The position numbers and the translations under genes are program-made. From positions 1-27,082 of the forward strand of contig JBKDAM010000011.1 of NCBI GenBank assembly GCA_046316495.1: a stretch of DNA of 27,082 nt, written 5' to 3'. Shown in pieces: positions 1 through 5,897 of the stretch (positions are counted from its first letter, which is position 1; each line of letters opens with the position of its first letter). Source of the DNA: M3007 sp046316495 (GTDB lineage: Bacteria > Bacteroidota > Bacteroidia > Chitinophagales > Saprospiraceae). Below the pieces are notes generated by a model that saw only the letters and a program-made list of their open reading frames with translations, did not search any database and had not been told where the DNA came from.

Positions 1-59
1 TGTACTACAAAGTAGAAACCGACAAAGATCAATCCGTGAAAGCAATGATTAATGGTTAA
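1..59 (+). CDS. C-terminal end of an unidentified upstream gene (partial)
   Basis: Reading from base 3, an open frame gives about 18 residues (YYKVETDKDQSVKAMING) and stops at the TAA at 57-59. The composition is plausible for a soluble protein, and a forward terminator-like hairpin follows at 86-166, which fits a gene ending here. The last codons (ATG ATT AAT GGT TAA) already belong to the GGTTAAT-type repeat that fills the intergenic region, so the repeat reaches into the coding end. Too short to name. Another frame from base 2 is also open to base 52, so this assignment is tentative. Confidence 0.3.
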   Translation, partial: YYKVETDKDQSVKAMING

Positions 60-85
60 TTGTTAATGATTAATTATTAGTGGTG

Positions 86-166
86 AAAGTGGTGCCTGGG
101 TTTTGTGGTTGAGGAGCTGATGTTGAGATTAGTTTCGAGCCTCAGGATTTTGGGCACCACTTTTTT
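86..166 (+). terminator. Forward terminator-like hairpin with long interrupted stem
   Basis: AAAGTGGTGCC at 86-96 pairs perfectly with GGCACCACTTT at 153-163. Bases 161-166 form a run of six T. Inside the loop, TGAGG near 110-114 can pair with CCTCA near 140-144, shortening the effective loop. It probably ends transcription of the gene that stops at 59. The T run flows straight into the repeat AATGGTTAAT. Confidence 0.55.
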
Positions 167-208
167 AATGGTTAATTATCAATGGTTAATTATCAATGGT
201 TAATTGTT
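167..208 (+). repeat. Three tandem 14-mers within the heptad cluster
   Basis: AATGGTTAATTATC occurs at 167-180 and 181-194, followed by the variant AATGGTTAATTGTT at 195-208. Each 14-mer can be read as two diverged heptads. The block directly follows the T tract of the hairpin at 86-166. Confidence 0.85.
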
Positions 209-350
209 AATGGGTTTAGAGAGTAGAATCATAAATATGTGGTTTTTAATGAGTTAATTATTTTGGGTTGGCACACCTAACCGAATCAATTGACCATTAT
301 CAATTAAAATTTAACAATTAACTAGTGGTAATTCGCTTTCCACCGTATCC

Positions 351-381
351 AGCCGCCCCAGGATGATGGGGCGGCTTTTTT
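351..381 (+). terminator. Strong Rho-independent terminator, forward
   Basis: AGCCGCCCC (351-359) pairs with GGGGCGGCT (368-376) across an 8-base loop, AGGATGAT, and is followed by a T run (376-381). The stem is perfect and GC-rich. It is the second forward terminator downstream of the same stop codon, and its T run again leads directly into AATGGTTAAT repeats. On the minus strand it has no T tract, so it would not serve homoserine dehydrogenase. Confidence 0.85.
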
Positions 382-533
382 AATGGTTAATGGTTAATTG
401 TTAATGGGCTTAGACTCGTTTTGGACTTTTTCAAAAGAGCCCTTCCATTTTTTCCTGGTTTTTGGCATGCGCAAATGTCTTTTTTTGCCCCGATCCTCTA
501 ACACACCTTTTTAAACAGGCTCCTATTTTTATA

Positions 534-568
534 ATTAACCATTAACCATTAACCATTAACCATTAACC
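534..568 (+). repeat. Five perfect tandem ATTAACC heptads
   Basis: ATTAACC repeats without error at 534-540, 541-547, 548-554, 555-561 and 562-568. A decayed tail with one more complete unit (576-582) follows. The tail runs into the stop codon of homoserine dehydrogenase (TAA on the minus strand at 584-586). It resembles a short telomere-type heptad array but lies inside a chromosome-like gene context. Confidence 0.95.
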
Positions 569-583
569 ATTAATAATTAACCA

Positions 584-1783
584 TTAAACAAAGGCTTCTT
601 CCATCCAAACTGCAGATACCGTTGAAGTATAAATACGGATAATGTTCTTTAGTTGCGCTAGGGATAATCTACCGATGATGTACCCGGAGGTATGGTTAAG
701 GTAAGATTCTTGAACCAGTTCAAAAAACAGCTTTAGTGAAAGACTATCGTTTGGTTGGTGGCGTAGAAAAATTTTTAACGAGATGTCTTTATCGGATTGT
801 AGGCGTTCCGATTGATTTCGTTTTTTATATTCGTAGCGATAATCATAGGTAAGTGCCGAAACATCCGAGAGGACAGCCGAGGCTGTTGGGTAAGCTCCGG
901 CCCCTCTTCCCATAAAAAATTGAGTATCGCTAAAGTAAGATTTGGTTTTTACCCCATTAAAGACATCATCAACATCGTATAATTTATCTCGTTTTGAGAT
1001 GAATTTAGGTAGTACAAAAGCTGATACGGTGCCATTGGTATTTTTTTCAGCAAGGGCTATTAATTTGATTTTCATTCCTTTTTCGCGGGCGTAGTTAAAT
1101 TCTACTTCGCTGAGTTGATCGATTCCCAGGTTGAAGATTGCTTCGGGAGGGACGACGATTCCAAAAGCATGCGCAAGCAGTAGTTGTAGCTTATACTTTG
1201 CGTCGAACCCTCCAATGTCGAGTAGAGGGTTTGATTCGGCATACCCTTTTTGTTGAGCTTGAAGGAGCGCTTGTTGAAAAGAAACAGGTTCTTCGCTCGT
1301 TTTGGTTAAGATATAATTGGTACTACCGTTGATAATGCCCTCTATAGATTCCAGCAAATCTGTATCGTAGTATTCTTCCAGATTTCGAATAATTGGGATG
1401 CTTGCGCAGCAGGCTGCCTCGTACAGCAAGGGGGCATTGTATTGCTGTTGCAAGTGGATTAGTTCCTCCAGATGTTCTGCAATCATCTTTTTATTTGCTG
1501 TGACAACTGCTTTGCCTTTTTGGAGGGCATTTTTAACCAGGTGGTAAGCAGCTTGTGCATCGTCAATTAACTCCACTACTGTGTTGATCTCTGGGTCGTT
1601 TAAGATGTCATCCGGGTTAAAAGTTAGCTGATCCGGCGGGATGGGGCGAGGCTTTAACGGATCTTTGACACAGATACGTTTTATGTTAGCCTTCAGTCCA
1701 GGCGTTTTTTCCAGTACTTCGTATAATCCGAAGCCAACACAACCAAGGCCAAAAAGGCCAATATTTAACTTTTTTCTGGACAT
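584..1783 (-). CDS. hom: Homoserine dehydrogenase
   Basis: This enzyme reduces aspartate semialdehyde to homoserine with NAD(P)H, the branch point towards threonine and methionine. The 399-residue product opens with a Rossmann loop, GLFGLGCVGFGL (residues 9-20), followed by TANKKM (95-100) and GIINGSTNYILT (149-160). The catalytic block GYAESNPLLDIGGFDAKYK (180-198) keeps the residues that match Glu208, Asp214, Asp219 and Lys223 of the yeast enzyme (here E183, D189, D194, K198). The position before D189 is Leu rather than the usual Asp. No aspartokinase domain is fused, and I do not recognise a clear ACT regulatory domain at the C-terminus. The ATG lies 12 bases after the stop of the trans-sulfuration gene, so the two are almost certainly co-transcribed from the SAM-riboswitch leader. 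The stop codon sits inside the heptad repeat. Confidence 0.93.
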   Translation of the reverse strand: MSRKKLNIGLFGLGCVGFGLYEVLEKTPGLKANIKRICVKDPLKPRPIPPDQLTFNPDDILNDPEINTVVELIDDAQAAYHLVKNALQKGKAVVTANKKMIAEHLEELIHLQQQYNAPLLYEAACCASIPIIRNLEEYYDTDLLESIEGIINGSTNYILTKTSEEPVSFQQALLQAQQKGYAESNPLLDIGGFDAKYKLQLLLAHAFGIVVPPEAIFNLGIDQLSEVEFNYAREKGMKIKLIALAEKNTNGTVSAFVLPKFISKRDKLYDVDDVFNGVKTKSYFSDTQFFMGRGAGAYPTASAVLSDVSALTYDYRYEYKKRNQSERLQSDKDISLKIFLRHQPNDSLSLKLFFELVQESYLNHTSGYIIGRLSLAQLKNIIRIYTSTVSAVWMEEAFV

Positions 1784-1795
1784 GGCGGTTTCGAA

Positions 1796-2956
1796 TTAAA
1801 CGGTTACTGCGGTAGTTGCCAGCTTAAATGCCTTTGAAAGATCATCAATTAGGTCCTCTGCCTCTTCTAAGCCAACGGATAGGCGAATAAGGCTGTCCGT
1901 TACACCAGATTCGTGTCGCTTTTCTACAGGAATCGATTTGTGGGTCATTTCACAGGGAAGGCAAATGAGGCTTTTAATCCCTCCTAGACTTTCTGCTAAT
2001 TGGAAGAGAGAAGTACTGCTAACTACCTTCGTTGCTATTTCCTTGTCGTCTATTTTTAGATCGAAGCTCACAATTCCCCCGAAATAATTGAGTTGTTTCT
2101 TTGCTATTTCGTGGTTGGGGTGGCTTGGCAGGCCGGGGTAGTATACCTTTTTTACAAGGGGTTGAGTCAGTAAAAATTCCGCGATCTTCTGGGCGTTTTC
2201 AGAATGTTGGCGGAGTCGGAGCGGTAGGGTTTCGATACCTCTTATGACCAGCCAGCTATCAAATGGTCCCAAAATGGCACCAGAGGCATTTTGAATAAAT
2301 TTGATTTGCTCACCCAGCTCCTTCGACTTGGTTACCACTAATCCGGCGATTAAGTCGCTGTGACCTGCCAGGTATTTGGTGGCAGAATGGACTACCAAGT
2401 CGGCGCCCAGTTCAAGGGGTTTTTGGGCTAGTGGCGATGCGAAGGTATTATCAACGCATAACAGAATCTGGTGTGCCTTGGCGATTTGCGCTATAGCGGC
2501 AATGTCCGAAATCTTGAGGGTTGGATTGGTGGGGGTTTCGAGCCAGATCAGTTTTGTTTTTTCCGAAATAGCCTTCTCGACTTTTTCAACAACCGTCGTA
2601 TCTACATATCGGATGGAGATACCAAATTTTTGGTAGATGTGAGTAAAAAGCCGGAATGCACCACCATAAATATCGTCCACTGCCAGGATTTCATCCCCGG
2701 CTTTGAGTAATTTTAGCACACTGTCTATGGCAGCAAGACCACTGGCAAATGCGTATCCATGGGCTCCATTTTCAAGTGTCGCTACGAGGTCCTCTAAAAC
2801 CTTTCTTGTAGGATTATTACTTCTGGCATAGTCGTAGCCTTTGTGCACACCGGGTGCTTCTTGTACATAGGTGGACGTTTGATAAATGGGAGTGGAGATA
2901 GAGCCAGTTAATTCATCTGGTTTTAGGCTGTGCAAAATGCGGGTAATTTCCTTCAT
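1796..2956 (-). CDS. metB: Cystathionine gamma-synthase-type trans-sulfuration enzyme
   Basis: A PLP enzyme of the Cys/Met metabolism family, 386 residues. The PLP lysine is in SATKYLAGHSD (K194, compared with K198 in E. coli MetB), with PIYQTSTY near the start, YARSNNPTR, ASGLAAIDS and VDDIYGG also visible. It would join an acylated homoserine with cysteine to make cystathionine. A gamma-lyase or sulfhydrylase activity cannot be excluded from sequence, because these subfamilies look alike. The open frame extends to 2983, but that start is TTG and adds nine residues; ATG at 2956 fits the family length better. It is the first gene of a two-gene operon with homoserine dehydrogenase and lies directly behind a SAM-I riboswitch. 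That position supports a role in methionine synthesis, hence the metB symbol. Confidence 0.85.
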   Translation of the reverse strand: MKEITRILHSLKPDELTGSISTPIYQTSTYVQEAPGVHKGYDYARSNNPTRKVLEDLVATLENGAHGYAFASGLAAIDSVLKLLKAGDEILAVDDIYGGAFRLFTHIYQKFGISIRYVDTTVVEKVEKAISEKTKLIWLETPTNPTLKISDIAAIAQIAKAHQILLCVDNTFASPLAQKPLELGADLVVHSATKYLAGHSDLIAGLVVTKSKELGEQIKFIQNASGAILGPFDSWLVIRGIETLPLRLRQHSENAQKIAEFLLTQPLVKKVYYPGLPSHPNHEIAKKQLNYFGGIVSFDLKIDDKEIATKVVSSTSLFQLAESLGGIKSLICLPCEMTHKSIPVEKRHESGVTDSLIRLSVGLEEAEDLIDDLSKAFKLATTAVTV

Positions 2957-3052
2957 GTCTGTTAAAATGATTGGATAAGTCAAAAAAATGGGTCAGTAAA
3001 GACCTATCCAAAACAGATAGAGGAACAGCCCTAATCGGAGGCTATTTCATAA

Positions 3053-3086
3053 AAAAAGCGCTTCCGATAGGTCAGAAGCGCTTTTT
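3053..3086 (-). terminator. Intrinsic terminator of the SAM riboswitch
   Basis: On the minus strand AAAAAGCGCTTC pairs with GAAGCGCTTTTT across the loop TGACCTATCG, ending in a T run. It lies about 40 bases after the aptamer and about 95 bases before the metB ATG, where the expression platform of an OFF-type SAM-I riboswitch is expected. High SAM would favour this hairpin and stop transcription before metB-hom. Confidence 0.88.
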
Positions 3087-3125
3087 CGAATACAAAACTG
3101 TATTGCCAAAAATGCTGGTTTCTAA

Positions 3126-3228
3126 CTTATCTTTCCCGGTTTCCCGGAGTTGAATGTGGCACCTTCTTTCTGCGCGAAAGGGTTGCCAAGACGTCATAGG
3201 GTCAATTCCCTCAGTCTTTCTGGATAAG
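3126..3228 (-). promoter_or_regulatory. SAM-I (S-box) riboswitch aptamer
   Basis: Read on the minus strand, the aptamer begins CTTATCCAGAAAG and ends GAAAGATAAG, so CTTATC and GATAAG form P1. The core signatures are present in order: GAGGGA followed by GACCCTATGACG, then TTGGCAACC, then AAGGTGCCACATTC. P4 is CCGG-GAAA-CCGG with a GNRA tetraloop. Spacing and conserved bases match the S-box family closely over 103 bases. A terminator follows at 3053-3086, and the controlled genes are metB and hom. An antisense open frame at 2971-3153 on the plus strand is not believed to be a gene. Confidence 0.95.
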
Positions 3229-3253
3229 AAAATACTTTAGCAAAGAACTGCTG

Positions 3254-3286
3254 CAAAGGTAAAGGCAGGGGTTTTGTATAGGCAAA
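3254..3286 (-). promoter_or_regulatory. Bacteroidota-type promoter for the riboswitch operon
   Basis: On the minus strand TACCTTTG (3261 to 3254) matches the -7 consensus TAnnTTTG. TTTG (3286 to 3283) matches the -33 element, with 21 bases between them; about 19-21 is usual. Transcription would start around 3247-3250, some 20 bases before the aptamer begins at 3228. Confidence 0.65.
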
Positions 3287-3387
3287 TTTTTCTTTAAAAA
3301 GGTTTTGTTAAAATAATTTATATTTCGAAAACCGTCATTTATTTTCATTTTTAGCAGATAAAAAAATTAAAAAATGAAAACACACGG

Positions 3388-3903
3388 CTAGCTTAGCTTT
3401 TTTAGGGCTTCCTGGTATATCTTTTTTATGCTGTTTTTCTCTTCTCGCTGCATGATTTGCTCAATGGCTAGTTTCAGGTCTTGTTGATGTGGGGTATTTA
3501 ATTGTAAGATTACACCCAGCGCAAAAGCGGAGCTCCAGCGGACCACTGTACCTGGATGTTCACTATTTTCCAGCAAATGCTGCGTAGCCAACTCAAGCAG
3601 TGGAAGAAAATGGGATGCAGTATTGCCAATGACCCTCGCGGATTCCCACTTAATCCTTGGAGCTTTTGCTTTCAATGCCTCGGTTACAAAAAGAAATCCA
3701 GCTTCGTCCAAGATGCTTGGTGCTTGTTGTGTTGCTTTTTCCAGGGCTTCTATACAAGTTGCTTTGACGGGGTCTTTAGCTGAACTTGCAAAAACGATTA
3801 GCTCATTTGTACTTAATCGTTGTTGGAGCAGCATTTGGGATAGAAGCTCTGTTTTTTCTTTCGGTTTTAGCGTTTCTTCATTCAATAATGCCTTTAAATC
3901 CAT
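3388..3903 (-). CDS. Small HEAT-like repeat protein, function unknown
   Basis: 171 residues, almost wholly helical by composition. Paired-helix blocks are visible, such as DPVKATCIEALEKATQ (residues 44-59), then ALKAKAPRIKWESARVIGN (75-93) and PGTVVRWSSAFALGVIL (117-133). These have the A-x-R/W-x-x-A spacing typical of HEAT repeats. No signal peptide is seen, so it is probably a cytoplasmic scaffold or binding protein. ATG start at 3903. It lies 17 bases after the stop of the TIM-barrel gene and is probably co-transcribed with it. I do not recognise a named family beyond HEAT-like. Confidence 0.75.
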   Translation of the reverse strand: MDLKALLNEETLKPKEKTELLSQMLLQQRLSTNELIVFASSAKDPVKATCIEALEKATQQAPSILDEAGFLFVTEALKAKAPRIKWESARVIGNTASHFLPLLELATQHLLENSEHPGTVVRWSSAFALGVILQLNTPHQQDLKLAIEQIMQREEKNSIKKIYQEALKKLS

Positions 3904-3920
3904 TTTTTCGATCTCGAGTC

Positions 3921-4835
3921 TTAGCGGCTTGAATAACGTTGACGGAGCAAGTCTTTCATATATTTATTAACTGTCCACAGGTCGGCCACCGGTTGAAGGG
4001 TATAAGGCAAAGCCTGCATATAGTGTGGGGGGCCAAATTCGGGACAAATGGTCATTAGCTCCCCTGCTTTCGCTTTGTTTTGTACCACTACATCCCACCA
4101 ATCCAGGTGTTGCTGTAAGATTGCCGCCCATTCTGGTGCGCGGGGATCATTCACTTGTGGTCCTTCAGGATGCCCGACTCGCGCATGAATGTGGTCGGTT
4201 CGCTCGAGTGCCTTTTGCACGGTGTTGACTTGGTCTTCCAACATGGATTCATGGACGGTGCACCAGTGGGAGATATCAAGCGTCAGCCGCAGCGCTGGGT
4301 CCTGAAGAAGAAACTGAAGGGTTTGCGGGGCTGAAAACAGCATTCGACCGCGGTGGGTTTCGTGGTAAATCGGAATCCCACTGCTATGGTTGGCTTCTGC
4401 GGTGATGCGCAATAGTTGTAGATTTTGTTCTGTGGGATACCAATCTCTTCCTGCATGGCAATTGATATACAACGGTTGAAGCGCAACGGCTCGAGTTAAT
4501 GAGGCTGAAAATTCAGACAAATGAGTATTAAAATCAGATTGCCAGCTGCCGCACAGCAGTCCTAGTTGCAGGCCATGTTTTTGCACAGTTCTCTTTAGTT
4601 CCAAAGCAGCCTCTTCGGTTCCTGGAGTCCATACTTCTATCCCATCGTACCCATCTTGATTCGCTTTTGCACAAAAAACCGAGAGATCACCAAGAGTAAA
4701 TCCCCAGTTGGTGGCCATAAATAGTAGCCTAAATCCAGGGTTTCCCTGAATAACAGGTAGTGTTTCGCTCAGTAAGGAGTTACTTAATAAGGGAACCGCA
4801 GCAGCGGTCTTCATAAATTGTCTTCTTGTCTGCAT
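3921..4835 (-). CDS. Exported sugar phosphate isomerase/epimerase-like TIM barrel
   Basis: 304 residues. The N-terminus MQTRRQFMKTAAAVPLL has a twin-arginine RRQFMK motif and a short hydrophobic stretch, suggesting Tat export. The rest matches the xylose-isomerase-like / AP-endonuclease family 2 barrel: GYDGIEVWTPG (first acidic metal site), HETHRGRMLFSAPQ, LTLDISHW, DHIHARVGHPEGPQ and CPEFGPPHYM, with metal-binding Glu, Asp and His in the usual order. The substrate is unknown. Members of this family in Bacteroidota often act on sugars or inositols, but nothing nearby confirms that. ATG at 4835; the HEAT-like gene follows downstream. A TAnnTTTG box lies 20 bases upstream of the start. Confidence 0.85.
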   Translation of the reverse strand: MQTRRQFMKTAAAVPLLSNSLLSETLPVIQGNPGFRLLFMATNWGFTLGDLSVFCAKANQDGYDGIEVWTPGTEEAALELKRTVQKHGLQLGLLCGSWQSDFNTHLSEFSASLTRAVALQPLYINCHAGRDWYPTEQNLQLLRITAEANHSSGIPIYHETHRGRMLFSAPQTLQFLLQDPALRLTLDISHWCTVHESMLEDQVNTVQKALERTDHIHARVGHPEGPQVNDPRAPEWAAILQQHLDWWDVVVQNKAKAGELMTICPEFGPPHYMQALPYTLQPVADLWTVNKYMKDLLRQRYSSR

Positions 4836-4855
4836 AGTATTGCAATTGATTGTGG

Positions 4856-4863
4856 CAAATGTA
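4856..4863 (-). promoter_or_regulatory. Possible -7 box for the TIM-barrel gene
   Basis: TACATTTG on the minus strand matches TAnnTTTG exactly and ends 20 bases before the ATG at 4835. No good TTTG lies 19-21 bases further upstream, so the call is weak. Confidence 0.4.
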
Positions 4864-4974
4864 AACTTGTTTTCGGATACGCTCCTATCGAGAAAGGCCG
4901 CTCAAGTCCGTTTTTTTGTGGAGTGATCTCGTCAAAGATAAAATAATCAACTCACTTTCCAATAATCTGTAATG

Positions 4975-5005
4975 TATGGACATTTCAGAAATAACTGTAC
5001 TTTTG
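4975..5005 (+). promoter_or_regulatory. Possible promoter for the SPOR-domain gene
   Basis: TACTTTTG at 4998-5005 fits the -7 consensus TAnnTTTG. TATG at 4975-4978, a near match to TTTG, lies 19 bases upstream. The ATG at 5072 would have a leader of about 60 bases. Confidence 0.5.
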
Positions 5006-5071
5006 CATCGGATACATTCCAAATGAATCCCCATTTTATTTCCCTTTTCACAAAAAAACCTACTTCTTATT

Positions 5072-5695
5072 ATGAAATCAAGTAGCCTTTTCACCTATAT
5101 CCTCTATGCGCTCTTGGCAGCTTTAATCTTGCTCGCTGGTAAAATGGTACTCGATAAGCGAGCAGAAATGCGCAAAGAGAATGCTCCCGTAACAACTCCA
5201 TCCTTTCCCGTAAACAATCAACCCAGAGATACAGGTATAGAGACGGATGAATCGCAACCTATCAACACTGCCCCCCCAAAGGAGCCTGGCTCTTCCAATA
5301 AATCGATCGGTGATAAAAAAAGCCCTGAGCCTCCAAAGAACAATACAAGTAATAGTCAACCGGAGCGTTCATCGTCGGTCCCTCCAAAGTCTGTCAATAA
5401 TACTACTGCTAAGGGAATCGATTTAGCTCCCCCTCCTGTCAAAAAACTAAATCCACCCTCCAAAGGGAGGTACCTGGTGGTAGTCGGGACTTTTACCCTT
5501 CGGGAAAATGCTTTAACCGAGATGGAGAACATGATTAATGCGGGTTATCCAAATGCAGAAGTGATCAAGTACAAAGAGGATCTGTGGCGGGTCATTGCCG
5601 TTCGTTGCAAAACACCGGAGGAAGCAGCTCAACAAGAGGGTGACTTGGAACGCCACGGGATAGATGCTATGGTAGTGGATGGCTATAAAAAATAA
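5072..5695 (+). CDS. Membrane-anchored SPOR-domain protein
   Basis: 207 residues in three parts. A single transmembrane segment lies at about residues 8-26 (YILYALLAALILLAG region). A long Pro/Ser/Asn-rich linker covers about 30-130. A C-terminal SPOR domain lies at about 132-205, beginning RYLVVVGTFTLRENALTEM and ending DAMVVDGYKK. SPOR domains bind denuded peptidoglycan glycan strands, often at the division septum, so the likely topology is an inner-membrane anchor with the SPOR domain in the periplasm. ATG at 5072 is preceded by an A-rich stretch. It is a single-gene unit: its own promoter-like box is upstream and a strong terminator is directly downstream. The exact division or cell-wall role cannot be told from sequence. 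Confidence 0.88.
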   Translation: MKSSSLFTYILYALLAALILLAGKMVLDKRAEMRKENAPVTTPSFPVNNQPRDTGIETDESQPINTAPPKEPGSSNKSIGDKKSPEPPKNNTSNSQPERSSSVPPKSVNNTTAKGIDLAPPPVKKLNPPSKGRYLVVVGTFTLRENALTEMENMINAGYPNAEVIKYKEDLWRVIAVRCKTPEEAAQQEGDLERHGIDAMVVDGYKK

Positions 5696-5721
5696 AGTTT
5701 TACTTTTATAAAAACCTTGTC

Positions 5722-5770
5722 CAGAAGGGGTGTTTCTGTTAAATTTAGCGGAAACACCCCTTCTGATTTT
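5722..5770 (+). terminator. Terminator after the SPOR gene
   Basis: CAGAAGGGGTGTTTC (5722-5736) pairs perfectly with GAAACACCCCTTCTG (5751-5765) around a 14-base loop, followed by ATTTT. The 15-bp stem starts 27 bases after the stop codon. Confidence 0.85.
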
Positions 5771-5872
5771 AAGAGTGGGTCCATTTCCGTTTTCTTTGCT
5801 ATTGCAGTGCATTTCTCCTCGTCTCCTTTTGTATTTCCTCTAAAAGCGTGCGCAGGTAAGGTTCGATTTAAG

Positions 5873-5880
5873 TACTTTTG
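5873..5880 (+). promoter_or_regulatory. -7 box (TACTTTTG) for the S9 peptidase gene
   Basis: TACTTTTG fits TAnnTTTG and ends 17 bases before the ATG at 5898, implying a very short 5' leader. No clear TTTG at the -33 position. Confidence 0.45.
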
Positions 5881-5897
5881 CCTTTAAATGTTTTAAT

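Larger units (their letters stand above)
45..588. repeat. Intergenic cluster of GGTTAAT/ATTAACC heptad repeats
   Basis: The whole gap between the upstream stop codon and the stop of homoserine dehydrogenase is peppered with AT-rich heptads. Blocks lie at about 45-80, 167-210, 285-322, 377-407 and 533-588. The first, second and fourth read as GGTTAAT/GTTAATT on the plus strand. The third and fifth read as the complement (ATTAACC/AATTAAC), so the cluster has both orientations. No open frame of convincing quality lies within it. Apart from the repeats it holds two forward terminator-like hairpins (86-166 and 351-381) and ordinary unique sequence at 411-530. The function is unknown. Confidence 0.85.

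Noticed and set aside
534..588. ATTAACC array as a true telomere or linear replicon end
   Set aside because: It is flanked by ordinary genes on one side and an apparent coding end on the other, and bacterial linear ends use hairpins or protein caps rather than heptad arrays.
533..588. CRISPR array
   Set aside because: Units are contiguous heptads with no spacers, and no cas genes are present.
2971..3153. Plus-strand 60-residue open frame
   Set aside because: It runs antisense across the riboswitch leader and its terminator; composition is unlike a protein.
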